Below, piece by piece: positions 40,301 through 50,434 of a DNA stretch of 64,000 nucleotides; within the stretch, counting starts at the first letter, position 1, and every line of letters starts with the position of its first letter. Source of the stretch: Ciceribacter ferrooxidans (GTDB taxonomy: Bacteria; Pseudomonadota; Alphaproteobacteria; Rhizobiales; Rhizobiaceae). The stretch spans positions 310,001 to 374,000 of the forward strand of contig NZ_SDVB01000311.1 in assembly GCF_004137355.1 (NCBI RefSeq), in the 5' to 3' direction. The notes beneath the pieces are model-generated. The model did not search any database and had not been told where the DNA came from. It was given only the letters and a program-made list of their open reading frames with translations. Position numbers and translations under genes: made by a program.

Positions 40301-42127
40301 CGTCTCGTCGCAGCATTCGATCACCGCGACATCTTTATCGACCCGAATCCGGATACAGACCTCTCCTTTGCCGAGCGCAAACGGCTGTTCGCCCTGCCGC
40401 GATCGAGTTGGCAGGATTACGATCGCAAGGCACTTTCAAAAGGCGCGATGATCATTTCCCGCGCGGTCAAATCCGTAGACCTGACGGCGGAAGCGGCCGA
40501 AGCGATCGGCCTCGAAAAAACGACCGCGACGCCCTTCGAAATCATGACGGCGATCCTAAAGGCACCAGTCGACCTTCTCTGGTTCGGAGGCATCGGTACG
40601 TACATCAAGGCCGCAGGGGAAACGGATGCAGAGGTCGGCGACCGAACCAACGATGCGATCCGCGTGAACGGAAACGAAGTTCGCGCCAAGGTTATCGGCG
40701 AGGGGGCAAACCTCGGTGTGACCCAGCGTGGGCGGATTTCCTATGCTCTCAGCGGCGGACGCCTGAATTCAGACGCCATCGATAATTCCGCAGGCGTGAA
40801 CTCCTCCGACGTCGAGGTCAACATCAAGATCGCGTTGGCGCCGGCGGTTGCGGAAAATCGCCTCACCATGGCCAAGCGCGACAGGCTGCTCGCCGACATG
40901 ACCGACGAAGTCGCATCCCTCGTTCTGCGCAACAATTATCTGCAGCCGCTGGCGATCTCGCTGACGGAGCGGAAGGGCGTTCGCAACCGGGAGGAACTGA
41001 GTCGCCTGATGTCTTCACTCGAGGCAGCGGGACGGCTCAATCGCAAGGTAGAGACCCTGCCGGATGACAATGCACTTGCCGAGCGCTATGCCGAAGGCAA
41101 GGCACTGACTCGTCCCGAGATAGGCGTTCTGCTCTCCTACGCCAAGATCGTTCTCTTCGATTCACTGGTGGCGTCGGACCTGCCGGATGACCCGTATTGC
41201 ACGACAACGCTCTTCAACTATTTCCCCGCGAAAATGCGCAAGGCCTTTGCTGCGGAGATCGCCGGGCACCGCTTGCACAGGGAGATCGTTGCCACGGTGC
41301 TGGCCAACCACGTTATCAATCGCGGTGGTCCTGGCTTTGTCGTCACCACAGCGGACGCGACCGGTGTTCTTCCGGCAGATGTAGTCAAGGCGGCTCTGCT
41401 TGTGAGGGATGGTCTCGACCTCACCGATCTGTGGGGGCGCATCGACGCGCTGGACGCCAAGGTGCCCGGAGAGCTGCAGAACAGGCTCTATGCGGCCGTG
41501 GAAGATGTCTACACCGGCGTGTCACGTCTGCTCGTCGAGACCGGGCTGTCAGGAGGCGGGATCACCGAAGCTCTTGCCCGACTCAAGACGACCGTCAAGT
41601 CACTGAAGCAGTCGTTTGGAACCGCGCTGCCGCAGGACCTGCGTCAACGGCTCGACAGGGAAATTGCCGAGCTCGTGCAGGCAGGGACGCCGGAGGATCT
41701 TGCCGGTGACGTTGTCCGCTTGTCGGTCCTGTTGCTGGTGCCGGAAGTCATGCAAATTTCCGGGCGAACGGGCGCAACGATCACGCGCACCGTCAGCAGC
41801 TACTTCGCAGTCTCCGGGGCTTTCAGCATCGAACGCGTCCTTGCCGCGGCCAACCGCGTCTCCACGGCCGATCACTACGAAAGCCTCTCGCTGACCCGCA
41901 GCATTCATCAGATCGGTGCGGCGAGGCGTGACATCGTTGCCGAGGCGCTGTCGCGTTACGCGACGGAAAGGGATCCAATTGTTGCGTGGCGACGGGCCGA
42001 TCAGCAGCGTATCGACCGGCTTGTCACCGAGCTGGTTGCGATCACCGAGAGCGGTGATCCTAGCCTCTCCAAAATTGCGGTTGCCGCGGGCCTTCTGACA
42101 GACCTTGCGCACGGAAAAACAAGGTGA
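37343..42127 (+). CDS. NAD-specific glutamate dehydrogenase, 180-kDa class
   Basis: A 1594-residue protein of the large NAD-GDH class (gdhB/gdhZ in other species), start ATG 37343 after a strong GGGAGGAAAGG. It oxidises glutamate to 2-oxoglutarate and ammonia, a catabolic role. Regulatory ACT-like domains fill about the first 700 residues. The catalytic domain follows with KVARGGLRWSDRAQDYRTE near 793-811 and the active lysine near K833 (VPVGAKGGFF); the Rossmann part has VGDMSGDVFGNGML near 970-983. A long helical C-terminal domain ends it. Its stop overlaps the start of the transporter gene by 4 bp. Confidence 0.95.
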   Translation: MVASRKSKRDYNWELTHGRLEELGKPFIDPDILFSRASADDLALYTPEMLAFSAVRAAEDVASWDGHEPKITIERVPGVEHSGIPASVLSIVDRNKPFLYDSVMGEVTSLYRDIFLAIHPILVTEPNKTVELFRPDKPTDPAHRVSYIQLHLAPLTNEQADALRERLAFVLEQVRMASSDWQAMLAVLETSMEEVRQLAPGRRQAERDEALAFLDWLRNDNFTFLGMREYVYTGDGPDGKLERGKGRGLGILADPEVLVLRHGKQAVTTTPEILEFLQGPDFLIVTKANVKSVVHRRAYMDYVGVKRFDASGKVVGELRIVGLFTATAYTRSVSQIPLLRAKVEKVVEHFGFDPQSHSGRMLQNTLESYPRDDLFQIDAELLARFCEQINDLSERPRVRVLPRIDHFDRFVSLIVYVPREDYNSLVREKIGNYFKDAYQGHVSAYYPAFPEGGVARVHIIIGRNEGKTPRIPQARLEEEVRAITARWTDRFAVLAGSNAPALAVTQAYQEAFTPEEAVADLQHINACLDGRPVSIGFHKQASEKGSLLYLKIFHAGEHLPLSRRVPLLENLGFGVISERTFDIHVSAAESRKLVVLHDMELEVRGGGAFDIDRDGKLLEDAFLGAFIGSIGNDTFNRLVMTAGLTAREVTVLRAYAAYLRQCGIVYSQNHIAETLNKYPQIAASIFRLFSDIFDPALSEKSRQRKINDSRKELLDALVAVPSIDEDRILRRYLNAVDATLRTNFFQKTSSGVPRPMLAFKFDPQRLEGLPEPRPFREIFVYGVEVEGVHLRFGKVARGGLRWSDRAQDYRTEVLGLVKAQQVKNAVIVPVGAKGGFFPKQLPASGSRDEYLNAGKEAYKTYVTTLLSITDNIQAGQIVPPADTVRLDDDDPYFVVAADKGTATFSDTANALARAAGFWLDDAFASGGSAGYDHKKMGITARGAWEAVKRHFREMNIDIQTTPFTVAGVGDMSGDVFGNGMLLSEKIRLVAAFDHRDIFIDPNPDTDLSFAERKRLFALPRSSWQDYDRKALSKGAMIISRAVKSVDLTAEAAEAIGLEKTTATPFEIMTAILKAPVDLLWFGGIGTYIKAAGETDAEVGDRTNDAIRVNGNEVRAKVIGEGANLGVTQRGRISYALSGGRLNSDAIDNSAGVNSSDVEVNIKIALAPAVAENRLTMAKRDRLLADMTDEVASLVLRNNYLQPLAISLTERKGVRNREELSRLMSSLEAAGRLNRKVETLPDDNALAERYAEGKALTRPEIGVLLSYAKIVLFDSLVASDLPDDPYCTTTLFNYFPAKMRKAFAAEIAGHRLHREIVATVLANHVINRGGPGFVVTTADATGVLPADVVKAALLVRDGLDLTDLWGRIDALDAKVPGELQNRLYAAVEDVYTGVSRLLVETGLSGGGITEALARLKTTVKSLKQSFGTALPQDLRQRLDREIAELVQAGTPEDLAGDVVRLSVLLLVPEVMQISGRTGATITRTVSSYFAVSGAFSIERVLAAANRVSTADHYESLSLTRSIHQIGAARRDIVAEALSRYATERDPIVAWRRADQQRIDRLVTELVAITESGDPSLSKIAVAAGLLTDLAHGKTR

Positions 42128-43566
42128 CACTCTCCCCCGAAACATCGGGGGAAGAGTTGGTGGCGCTTGAAACGGAGATGTCGGTAGCGGGAACCGCAAG
42201 GGTACCCGCCCGAGGAATTTGGGGCTGGATGCTGTTCGACTGGGCAGCCCAGCCCTTTTTTACGGTGGTGACGACGTTCATCTTCGGACCCTACTTCGTC
42301 TCGCGGATGACCTCCGACCCGGTCTCCGCCCAGGCGACATGGAGCAACACGGCGACGATCGCATCGATCATCATCGCCGTTCTCTCTCCTGTCCTCGGGT
42401 CAATTGCGGATCAGTCCGGCAGCCGCAAACCGTGGATCGGCTTCTTCGCCATCATAAAGATCATCAGCCTAGGCCTGCTCTGGACCGCTGCTCCGGGCTC
42501 GCCGGTTGTCGTCCCCGTCATTCTGATTATCCTCGCCACGGTGTCGGCTGAGTTCTCCGTCGTCTTCAACGATTCGATGATGCCGCGTCTCGTCACCCCG
42601 CAGACGGTGGGCCGAATCTCAAACCTCGCCTGGGGTCTCGGCTATCTCGGCGGGATCATCGTGCTCATCGCGGTGGTAACCCTGCTGGCAGCGAACCCGG
42701 AGACCGGAATGACGCTGATCGGCCGACCGCCGCTTTTCGGACTGGATCCGGTTACCGGCGAGGATGCACGCATCACAGGCCCGATATCGGCTCTCTGGTA
42801 TTTCGTTTTCATCCTGCCGATGTTCTTCTTCACCCCGGACGCGACCAAGGGAAAGCCGCTCGGCGAGGCGGTGAAAGCCGGATTGAACGAACTCGGCAAT
42901 ACGCTTGGCGAGCTGAGGGCAAGGGCCGGCCTTGCCCGGTTCCTGATCGGACGCATGATCTACCAGGATGGTGTGAACGGCCTGGTGGTGCTTGGCGGCG
43001 TCTTTGCGGCCGCCATGTTCCAGTGGTCCACGATGGAAATCGGGCTCTACGGAATAATCCTGAATGTCGTCGCGATCTTCGGCTGTCTGGCAGCCGGTTC
43101 GATCGACCGCCGGTTCGGCGCGAAAATCACAGTGCTTCTCAGCGTCGTCATGCTGATGGTTGCCACTTTCGGCATCATCTCGACCGGCCCGGGCTACACG
43201 CTCTTCGGCATCGTCGATCTCTCCGCGATGTCCACACCGGGCATTTTCGGGACAGCCGCAGAAAAAACCTATATCCTGTTCGGTGTTCTTATCGGACTCG
43301 CCTTCGGCCCCGTTCAGGCCTCGTCCCGATCCTATCTCGCCCGCAGCGTTTCCCCGGAAGAAGCAGGGCGCTATTTCGGCATCTATGCGCTGTCCGGTCG
43401 CGTCACGAGTTTTATGGCTACCCTGAGCTTCTCGATGCTGACCTACTGGACCGGCTCGCCGCGAGTTGGCATGGCAAGCATTCTGATTTACCTCGGCGTC
43501 GGATTCATCGTGCTGCTTGCCACGCCTTACCCGGCCGGCGGTAATCCGGCAACCAGGCCAAAATAA
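42124..43566 (+). CDS. UMF1 (Atg22-like) family MFS transporter
   Basis: A 480-residue, twelve-segment transporter. GTG 42124 overlaps the gdh TGA and is the likely start; ATG 42178 has no spaced ribosome-binding site. The start GIWGWMLFDWAAQPFFTVV is the UMF1/Atg22 signature, and GPVQASSRSYLARSVSPEE lies near 395-413. Yeast Atg22 exports amino acids from the vacuole, so coupling to a glutamate catabolic enzyme suggests an amino-acid related role (inference). It converges with purH. Confidence 0.85.
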   Translation: MTLSPETSGEELVALETEMSVAGTARVPARGIWGWMLFDWAAQPFFTVVTTFIFGPYFVSRMTSDPVSAQATWSNTATIASIIIAVLSPVLGSIADQSGSRKPWIGFFAIIKIISLGLLWTAAPGSPVVVPVILIILATVSAEFSVVFNDSMMPRLVTPQTVGRISNLAWGLGYLGGIIVLIAVVTLLAANPETGMTLIGRPPLFGLDPVTGEDARITGPISALWYFVFILPMFFFTPDATKGKPLGEAVKAGLNELGNTLGELRARAGLARFLIGRMIYQDGVNGLVVLGGVFAAAMFQWSTMEIGLYGIILNVVAIFGCLAAGSIDRRFGAKITVLLSVVMLMVATFGIISTGPGYTLFGIVDLSAMSTPGIFGTAAEKTYILFGVLIGLAFGPVQASSRSYLARSVSPEEAGRYFGIYALSGRVTSFMATLSFSMLTYWTGSPRVGMASILIYLGVGFIVLLATPYPAGGNPATRPK

Positions 43567-43592
43567 AAGGAGCCCGGCTGAAGCCGGACTCC
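43561..43592 (-). terminator. Terminator of purH
   Basis: On the minus strand GGAGTCCGGCT, a 2-nt loop region and AGCCGGGCTCC (one G-T wobble), then TTTTATTT. It is 25 bases after the purH stop. Confidence 0.85.
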
Positions 43593-43616
43593 AGAATGGC
43601 GACAGGGTTGCCGTGA

Positions 43617-45233
43617 TCAGTGACGGAAGTGCCGAATGCCGGTAAAGACCATCGCCACGCCATGTTCGTCGGCTGCTGCGATCACTTCCTCATCACGCAT
43701 CGAGCCGCCCGGCTGGATGACAGCCGTCGCGCCTGCCGCGATGGCGGCGAGCAATCCATCGGCAAAGGGATAGAAGGCTTCCGAGGCAACTGCTGAACCC
43801 CTCGTCAATGGCTGTGCAAGGCCGAGTGCCTTGGCCGCGTCTTCGGCCTTCATGGCGGCGATGCGAGCGGAATCGACTCGGCTCATCTGGCCCGCGCCGA
43901 TACCCGCCGTCTGTCCGTCCTTTGCGTAGATCACCGCATTCGACTTCACGTGCTTGGCGATCTTGAACGCGAATTTCATGTCGTCGAGCTCGGTCGGCGT
44001 CGGCGCCCGTTTGGTGACGACACGCAGATCGAGATCTTCGACGACAACATTGTCGCGAGACTGGACCAACAACCCGCCGGAAACGGTCTTCGCCGTGATG
44101 CCGGCCGCTCGCGGATCGGGCAGACGACCCGTCGTCAGGAGGCGAAGATTTGCTTTCCGGGCGATGATCGCCTTGGCTTCGTCAGTGACATTAGGCGCAA
44201 TGATCACCTCGGTGAACAGCTTTACAATCTCTTCAGCCGTCGCGGCGTCGAGCGTCTGGTTGAGTGCGATGATGCCGCCGAAGGCAGAAACGGAATCACA
44301 GGCAAGTGCTCGCTTGTAAGCTTCGACGAGAGACGAGCCGGTCGCGACGCCGCAGGGATTGGCATGCTTGATGATCGCGCAGGCAGGCCCGTTATCGGGT
44401 GTAAACTCGGCGACCAGCTCGAACGCCGCGTCGGTGTCGTTGATGTTGTTGTAGGAGAGCTGTTTGCCCTGCAGCAGGGTAGCGTTCGCGACGCCCGGAC
44501 GATCGTCGCCGGTGACGTAGAATGCCGCGCTTTGATGCGGGTTTTCGCCGTAGCGCATCTTCTCCTTCAGAACGCCGCCGATCGTGCGGTACATCGGAAC
44601 ATCGATCGAAAGGGCAACGGCAAACCAGTTGGAGATCATCGTATCGTAGGCAGCCGTCCGGGCGAAAGCCTTCGCCGCGAACTGCTGGCGAAGCGCGTAG
44701 CTCGTCTGACAATCGTCGGACGTGAGCGCCGCAAGCAGAGGCTCGTAATCCGCGGGATCGGTGACGATCGTCACATAGGAATGGTTCTTCGCCGACGCCC
44801 GGATCATCGCCGGGCCTCCGATGTCGATGTTCTCGACGGTCGTCGGATAGTCCCCGCCGGCGGCTCGAACCTCCTCAAACGGATAGAGATTGATGACGGT
44901 GAGGTCGATGGCTTCGATGCCGTGCTCACGCATCGCCTGCTGGTGCTCGACATCGTCGCGGATCGCGAGAAGACCGCCATGAACGCGCGGATGAAGCGTC
45001 TTCACCCGCCCGTCCATGATTTCCGGAAATTCGGTGACGTCGGTAACGTCGGTCACCGGCAGGCCGGCACCGGCAATCGCCTTGTGAGTACCGCCGGTCG
45101 ACAGAAGTCGTACACCCATGGCGTTCAGCGCTCGGGCCAGCTCGACGATGCCTGTCTTGTCTGAGACCGAGAGAAGAGCGGTTTGGATTCTGACCCGGTC
45201 GGGAGCGGGTATTTTCTTGGAAACGACGGCCAT
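43617..45233 (-). CDS. purH: Bifunctional AICAR formyltransferase/IMP cyclohydrolase
   Basis: PurH, 538 residues from ATG 45233, with GGAGCAG upstream; the frame reaches 45284 without homology. It performs the last two steps of IMP synthesis. The N-terminal MGS-like cyclohydrolase domain (about 15-165) has [23 protein letters not shown] and [13 protein letters not shown]. The transformylase domain contains [11 protein letters not shown] near 275 and ends with [17 protein letters not shown]. Normal length. The heparinase-like gene is upstream on the same strand. Confidence 0.97.
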   Translation of the reverse strand: MAVVSKKIPAPDRVRIQTALLSVSDKTGIVELARALNAMGVRLLSTGGTHKAIAGAGLPVTDVTDVTEFPEIMDGRVKTLHPRVHGGLLAIRDDVEHQQAMREHGIEAIDLTVINLYPFEEVRAAGGDYPTTVENIDIGGPAMIRASAKNHSYVTIVTDPADYEPLLAALTSDDCQTSYALRQQFAAKAFARTAAYDTMISNWFAVALSIDVPMYRTIGGVLKEKMRYGENPHQSAAFYVTGDDRPGVANATLLQGKQLSYNNINDTDAAFELVAEFTPDNGPACAIIKHANPCGVATGSSLVEAYKRALACDSVSAFGGIIALNQTLDAATAEEIVKLFTEVIIAPNVTDEAKAIIARKANLRLLTTGRLPDPRAAGITAKTVSGGLLVQSRDNVVVEDLDLRVVTKRAPTPTELDDMKFAFKIAKHVKSNAVIYAKDGQTAGIGAGQMSRVDSARIAAMKAEDAAKALGLAQPLTRGSAVASEAFYPFADGLLAAIAAGATAVIQPGGSMRDEEVIAAADEHGVAMVFTGIRHFRH

Positions 45234-45328
45234 GGTTTCTGCTCCAATCTGATGGGCGTGCTGCGGCAGCGCGGAAGATAGCATGTGTGGCAGCCGCCTA
45301 GCACAGCTTGCAGCGAGAGGAAACCAGC

Positions 45329-47005
45329 CTAAGTCTTATGTGTGAGAAACCAGCGGATTTCCGGGCCCTCAAATGCAATTTCGAGCTGTTCGGAGGAGCG
45401 CGCACCCGATGCGTCGGCGAAAAAGACGTCCTCGCCAATAGCCACCTCGCCCGTCGGAACTGAGAACACCCAGGTCTCACCATCTGGAGCGATCAGATGA
45501 ACAGCACGATCGTCTACCTGTTCGAGGCGCACCGCCGGATGGATATGGAAACGGCCGAGGCTTTCAGGTGGCGGTGCGCTTTGCAGCGGCTCGCCACCGG
45601 GCAGCAGAAAACGGTCACGCCCCGCGACCTTCGTGCCTGCCTCGTTCAACCGCAACTCCCGCTCATGCCAAAGGCCGAAATTGAGGAGATAGCCGTTATG
45701 GCGGGCACAAAGCCGATCGCTCCCGTCGGCTGCAGTTTGTCGTGTCACCTCGACGGCGGTTACACCCGACACCATCAAAGGACCGAGGAAGGGGGAACGC
45801 GAGATCCTCGCCGAAGATGTCTCGCCAACCGAAACTGTCGAATGCGCGGCGGTCGTCCGCGCGAGCTGGCGCAGCTTCTCGCCAGCAAAGCGGGGAGAGC
45901 CACTGTTGACAATGAGACGATGCCGCCCCGAGGAAAACTCGAAGGAGAGACAGCCGGCATGGGCTGTCTTCGACAGCTCCGTCGATCGCGGATAGCCGGT
46001 GTCGACGAGGATTACGGCCGAACCACCGGAGAGCCTGTGATACTGCGAATGTGGCAGCGACTTGAAGGGTTGCCCGGCCGTCTCGTCGTAGCGCAGCACT
46101 GACATCAGTTCATTGGCGAGAATTGAGGTCGCGCCGTTGAAGAGAGCGAGATCACCACTGCCGTGCCGAAAGAAGCGCACTGCAGGGTACATCCTGTCGA
46201 TGGCCGGAATGAGTTTTACCGGTATGTCATGGCCAAGATTGATGTAGGTCTGACGCAGAGGCAGGAGATCGAACAAGAGGTCCACCGCCGCGTTCGGATT
46301 GCGCGAAATATGACCGCCGTCCGGCAGAATCTGCCGGTCCAGCTCCCGGTCGAGATGCCGCGCCGCCCGACGAGCGGAAATGCCCCGCATCTGCATTGAG
46401 ATGGAAGCCATCGCGAGTGCGATCCGGACCCTTAGTCTCGGCAGCCCATCCGGTACGTGATCGGCGATCTGGTTGAGATAGCGGATCTGGAAAGCGAGGC
46501 TCCCAAGGAAACGTCTGTAGAAACCACCTTCAGCATCCTGCAGGACGACCGGCGAATGCGACAACCAGGCGATCACCCGCTGGGCGATCACGTCGGCGTC
46601 CCACGGAACTCCGCTGATGCGGGTGCCATGTAATCGGATCCACTCATCGACAATGGCCCGAGCATTGGCGCAGGCGCCCGGTGACTTGTCGGCACGGACG
46701 TGCCTGAGCCAGGCGAAGGAATGCAGGCGGACGGCAAATGATGAAGAAGGCGCCTCGAGCTCGAAAGGCGACCGGTCCCCCGCATCCAGGATCTTTCCCG
46801 CGAGCGGAAAGCGCCGAACGAGGATTTCCTCGGCAACGAAGGGGTCGACGATCCTGAGGTCAGTGGGTGCGACGATCAGACGACCGGATCCCGCACCTGC
46901 AAAGCGCAGGGCTGAGATGTGACCGATCGCAATCTGCCGGGAAATCCGTCTCCACGCTTCACGGAGGTAAAGATAGACCAGCCTTTGGCGTTCCGTGAAT
47001 CGCAT
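45329..47005 (-). CDS. Heparinase II/III-like protein
   Basis: A 558-residue protein of the heparinase II/III family; start ATG 47005 ([20 protein letters not shown]) follows GGAAAAAC. The first half is an alpha-toroid-like helical domain. The second half is the beta-sandwich with [20 protein letters not shown] and [24 protein letters not shown], the family hallmark. Such proteins are usually polysaccharide lyases, yet no signal peptide is visible, so the substrate and location are unclear. The rsmB-heparinase-purH order is conserved in Rhizobiales as I recall it. Confidence 0.87.
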   Translation of the reverse strand: MRFTERQRLVYLYLREAWRRISRQIAIGHISALRFAGAGSGRLIVAPTDLRIVDPFVAEEILVRRFPLAGKILDAGDRSPFELEAPSSSFAVRLHSFAWLRHVRADKSPGACANARAIVDEWIRLHGTRISGVPWDADVIAQRVIAWLSHSPVVLQDAEGGFYRRFLGSLAFQIRYLNQIADHVPDGLPRLRVRIALAMASISMQMRGISARRAARHLDRELDRQILPDGGHISRNPNAAVDLLFDLLPLRQTYINLGHDIPVKLIPAIDRMYPAVRFFRHGSGDLALFNGATSILANELMSVLRYDETAGQPFKSLPHSQYHRLSGGSAVILVDTGYPRSTELSKTAHAGCLSFEFSSGRHRLIVNSGSPRFAGEKLRQLARTTAAHSTVSVGETSSARISRSPFLGPLMVSGVTAVEVTRQTAADGSDRLCARHNGYLLNFGLWHERELRLNEAGTKVAGRDRFLLPGGEPLQSAPPPESLGRFHIHPAVRLEQVDDRAVHLIAPDGETWVFSVPTGEVAIGEDVFFADASGARSSEQLEIAFEGPEIRWFLTHKT

Positions 47006-47160
47006 TGTTTTTCCATGACAGCACGGCCGCACTGAAATCGGACGAAGAACGGGGCCTCGCCGCTTCGTACCCACGAAATGCATGCGCATCAACGACCCGC
47101 GCGCTGAGCGATTTAGCCGTTATCCACCGGATGATGGCAATGATTTTGGTAAATATTCCG

Positions 47161-48567
47161 TTAATCTCGCGAGAGAACACATGCGTAGAACCCGTCGAGC
47201 CCACCTTCGGTGCCCTCCGGTTGCAGCATTGCCGGCGTGGTTCGCAACTCCCCAAGGGGAGTGACAGCTTCCTCCAGCCCCGGCCAGTCGGCAGCAAGGA
47301 TCGACTCCCGGCGATAACCAGGCGTGTCGGCGAGGACGCGCGCGACAACCTCTTCTCCCTCAGAAGGATCGAGCGAGCAGTTCGAAAAAACGAGACGGCC
47401 GCCGCGGCGAACCAGTGTCAGGGCATGCCGGAGAAGCGTTTCCTGCAGACTGGCGAGTTTTGCGACGTCCTCCGGGCCTTTGGTCCAGAGCACGTCAGGG
47501 TGCCGTCGCGCCGTACCTGTTGACGAGCAGGGCGCGTCGAGCAACACGCCGTCGAAGAGTTCGGCCGGCCGGAAGTCAAGCAGATTGGCGTTCACGCATT
47601 CGCACTCGAGGTGCAAACGGGCCAGATTGCCCTTCAGTCGCCGCATGCGGTTTTCCGACTGCTCAACAGCAGTGACGGTAGCTCCGGCCTGAATGAGTTG
47701 CGCAGTCTTTCCGCCGGGTGCCGCGCAGAGATCGGCCACCCGTTGACCGGCAACGTTACCGAGAAGCCGGGCAGGCAGAGCGGCTGCCGCATCCTGGACC
47801 CACCATTCGCCATCGGAGAAACCTTCAAGAGTGGGAATTCCACCACGAAATCCGGCAAGCCGAATGCTGCCCGTCGACAGAACACATCCATTGAGACGCT
47901 CTGCCCAACCTTGAGGATTGCTCTTCACCGTGAGATCTATGGGGGCAGGACGGCTTTGGGCGTCGGCTATTCGTGCCGCTGCATCAGCCCCATACACAGC
48001 CACAAGACGATCGAAGAACCATTTCGGCGTCGAGGGAAGCGAAGCGACACTCGCGAGTTGCGCCGCCTTCTCCCGTCCCAGCCGCCGCAGGACGGCATTG
48101 ACGAGCTTTGCAAACCGCCTGTTGCGAGGGTCCCGTGTCGACTGTTCGACAGCAAGGTCGACGGCAGAATGGTCCGGCACGTCGAGATAGAGCATCTGCG
48201 TCATCGCGACCACGAACAAGTGGTGTAAGGAACGGGCACCTTCCGGCAGCGGCGAGTCGAGAAGCGACGAAAGAATCGCTTCGATTCGCGGCAAATGTCT
48301 GAGCGCAGCCTGCAATATTGCCCGGACCAGGGCACGATCCGGCTCGATGAGCGCTCTGTACGCCGGATTGCCGTGCTCCGCATCCAGCATACCGTCCAGA
48401 GGTGTCCGGCGATCGACCACAGCCGCAAGGATCTTGGCGGCCGCTATTCTCGCGTCCAGCCCGGCTTTGTCTTCCAACGTAGGTCGGCGACGATCAGGAT
48501 GACTGTCCTTGTTTCTTGCCTTGCCGACTTTGGCATTCTTATTCTTGTCTCTGTCGTTCAAGACCAC
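47161..48567 (-). CDS. rsmB: RsmB-family 16S rRNA m5C methyltransferase
   Basis: A 468-residue RsmB/NOP2-type methyltransferase (target C967 in E. coli). GTG 48567 is the likely start, overlapping the htpX end by 10 bases. An N-terminal NusB-like helical domain (about 35-175) precedes the SAM-dependent domain with [13 protein letters not shown] near 278-290, catalytic motif [10 protein letters not shown] (C347) and the second cysteine [10 protein letters not shown] (C397). The first 30 residues are basic and low complexity. The target base here is not verified. Confidence 0.92.
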   Translation of the reverse strand: MVLNDRDKNKNAKVGKARNKDSHPDRRRPTLEDKAGLDARIAAAKILAAVVDRRTPLDGMLDAEHGNPAYRALIEPDRALVRAILQAALRHLPRIEAILSSLLDSPLPEGARSLHHLFVVAMTQMLYLDVPDHSAVDLAVEQSTRDPRNRRFAKLVNAVLRRLGREKAAQLASVASLPSTPKWFFDRLVAVYGADAAARIADAQSRPAPIDLTVKSNPQGWAERLNGCVLSTGSIRLAGFRGGIPTLEGFSDGEWWVQDAAAALPARLLGNVAGQRVADLCAAPGGKTAQLIQAGATVTAVEQSENRMRRLKGNLARLHLECECVNANLLDFRPAELFDGVLLDAPCSSTGTARRHPDVLWTKGPEDVAKLASLQETLLRHALTLVRRGGRLVFSNCSLDPSEGEEVVARVLADTPGYRRESILAADWPGLEEAVTPLGELRTTPAMLQPEGTEGGLDGFYACVLSRD

Positions 48568-49517
48568 GGTCCCTTGGGCGGTTGCGAACCAACGCGGCCA
48601 CGCCCGGTATCCGGAACAGAGCGCGACCTGCGGCTCGGCTTAACAGCGGAATTGGACCACGTCGATACCGGCCCTGTGCTTTCCGCCATCCGCATTAGCT
48701 CCGCGATGCGGTTTTCCGTGTTTGGATGGGTCGAAAAAAGGTTGTCCATCCGTTCACCGCTCAAGGGATTGATAATGAACATATGCGCCGTCGCAGGATT
48801 ACGTTCGGCATCGTCATTGACTATCCGGGCGCTGTCGCTCGCAATCTTGCGCAGGGCTGACGCAAGCCACCGGGGATCGCCGCAGATTTCGGCGCCACGA
48901 CGGTCCGCGGCATACTCACGGGTACGGCTGATCGCCATCTGAACCAACATGGCGGCAAGCGGTGCAACGATCATAGTGACAAGCAATCCCACCACGCCGA
49001 GGGGGTTGTTCTCGTCGCGGCGACCGCCGAAGAAGAAGGCGAAATTACCAAGCATGGAAATCGCGCCGGCAAGCGTCGCGGTAATCGTCATAGTCAGCGT
49101 ATCTCGGTTTTCGACATGCGCAAGTTCATGCGCCATGACACCGGCCACTTCTTCCGGAGTCAGGCGATTCAGAAGGCCGGTGGAGGCGGCTACGGCCGCG
49201 TTCTGCGGATTGCGTCCGGTGGCAAACGCGTTCGGCTGCGGACTGTCGAAAACATAGACGCGCGGCATCGGCAGACTCGCCCGGTGCGCCAGGTCGCGGA
49301 TGATCCGGAAGAATTCCGGGGCGTTATTCTCGTCGATCTCCTGCGCCCGGTAAGCGGCGAGCACCATTCGGTCGGAGTTCCAATAGGAAAAGAAGTTCAT
49401 GCCGGCGGCGATCATCAGCGCGATGATCATGCCGCTCTGACCACCTATCAGGTAGCCGACGCCCATGAATAGCGCCGTCATAAACGCAAGCAGCATCGCG
49501 GTACGCATGAAGTTCAT
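48558..49517 (-). CDS. htpX: Membrane zinc metalloprotease HtpX
   Basis: HtpX, 319 residues, start ATG 49517 after GAGGAG. It has two N-terminal membrane segments (about 5-55), the HELAH zinc site (H130, E131, H134) and two more segments (about 145-200). The third zinc ligand is in EYAADRRG near 208. It degrades damaged membrane proteins. The C-terminus carries about 35 extra Ser/Pro/Arg-rich residues beyond the family core, overlapping the rsmB start. Confidence 0.95.
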   Translation of the reverse strand: MNFMRTAMLLAFMTALFMGVGYLIGGQSGMIIALMIAAGMNFFSYWNSDRMVLAAYRAQEIDENNAPEFFRIIRDLAHRASLPMPRVYVFDSPQPNAFATGRNPQNAAVAASTGLLNRLTPEEVAGVMAHELAHVENRDTLTMTITATLAGAISMLGNFAFFFGGRRDENNPLGVVGLLVTMIVAPLAAMLVQMAISRTREYAADRRGAEICGDPRWLASALRKIASDSARIVNDDAERNPATAHMFIINPLSGERMDNLFSTHPNTENRIAELMRMAESTGPVSTWSNSAVKPSRRSRSVPDTGRGRVGSQPPKGPWS

Positions 49518-49640
49518 GTTTTGCTCCTCAGGCTTTCTGCAGTTGGACATCACCGGCTGCAGCAGCTACATTATGATTTAAAATTTCAGCAGGCGATTTC
49601 AATGTCTGCTGAACGCCAACACATCCGGATACGAACGGAC

Positions 49641-49871
49641 ATGACACTCTCGCAGGACCAGCAGCATCCCTCCTCAGACAACAGCCCGACTGTGGAACAT
49701 CCGGTAAAGAAAGAGCTCTCTGCCCCGGCCATACGTGCTCTGAAAGAGGCCGAGGAGAGGCGCCGCAGTGAAACTACGGTAGAACCCGCAAAGGAGATCG
49801 GTGGGCGAGGTGGCCCTGATCCTGCGCGTTTTGGCGATTGGGAAATCAAGGGGCGTGCGATCGACTTCTAA
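49641..49871 (+). CDS. DUF1674 / SDHAF4-like protein
   Basis: A 76-residue protein ending in the DUF1674 hallmark (GGRGGPDPARFGDWEIKGRAIDF is the conserved end, at about 54-76). It is the bacterial counterpart of the mitochondrial succinate dehydrogenase assembly factor 4, which aids flavinated SdhA maturation. I use ATG 49641, after GGATACGAACGGAC; ATG 49602 would add 13 residues. The sdh genes are not nearby. Divergent from htpX. Confidence 0.8.
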   Translation: MTLSQDQQHPSSDNSPTVEHPVKKELSAPAIRALKEAEERRRSETTVEPAKEIGGRGGPDPARFGDWEIKGRAIDF

Positions 49872-49923
49872 TGCAGAATAAATACCTATTGTCGACGTCC
49901 GAGAAACGGAATATATTCCTTTC

Positions 49924-50367
49924 ATGCGCTCGACTTCCCTTTCCTCCCTCCTGCTGCTGCTGGCCGTGTCAAGTGGGCATCACGCGGCAGCTTCCGAGGA
50001 TCACCTGATCTCAGGGCCTGTGGAAGCAAAGCTCATTCGCGTCGTCGATGGAGATACGCTTCTGGTCAGTGCCGCTCCGTGGCCCGAACATAGTATCGAG
50101 ACCTACGTCCGGTTGCGTGGGATTGACGCACCGGAACTGCATGCGAAGTGCGAAGCGACCCGGTTTGCTGCGCAGCAGGCGCGAGATGGCCTGTCGAAGC
50201 TCCTCACCACGAAGATTTCGCTGCTCGCCATCTCGGGTGACAAGTATTACGGCCGGGTGCTTGCCGACATTCGCCTGGAGGATGGGCGAAGCGTCGCGGA
50301 CGTCTTGCTCGCCTCCGGCCTTGTTGAATCATATGACGGCGGCCGCAAGCATCTGCACCCTTGCTAG
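49924..50367 (+). CDS. Secreted staphylococcal-nuclease-like thermonuclease
   Basis: A 147-residue protein with a signal peptide (about 1-23) and an SNase domain: RVVDGDTLLV near 40-49, YVRLRGIDAPEL near 62-73, and the arginine in KYYGRVLADIRLEDG near 108. These give the calcium-site aspartates, catalytic Arg and Glu of the fold. It would cut DNA or RNA outside the cytoplasm. It converges with acsA across a shared terminator. Confidence 0.85.
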   Translation: MRSTSLSSLLLLLAVSSGHHAAASEDHLISGPVEAKLIRVVDGDTLLVSAAPWPEHSIETYVRLRGIDAPELHAKCEATRFAAQQARDGLSKLLTTKISLLAISGDKYYGRVLADIRLEDGRSVADVLLASGLVESYDGGRKHLHPC

Positions 50368-50375
50368 CCAGGAAA

Positions 50376-50416
50376 ACGAAAGGCCGCCCCACGGCATCGT
50401 GGGACGACCTTTTTGA
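50376..50416. terminator. Bidirectional terminator between the nuclease gene and acsA
   Basis: AAAGGCCGCCCCACG and CGTGGGACGACCTTT form an interrupted 15-bp stem, with TTTTT on the plus side and TTTCGTTTTCC on the minus side. It ends 20 bases before the acsA stop. Confidence 0.8.
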
Positions 50417-50434
50417 ACTCTCGCGTCAGATCAT

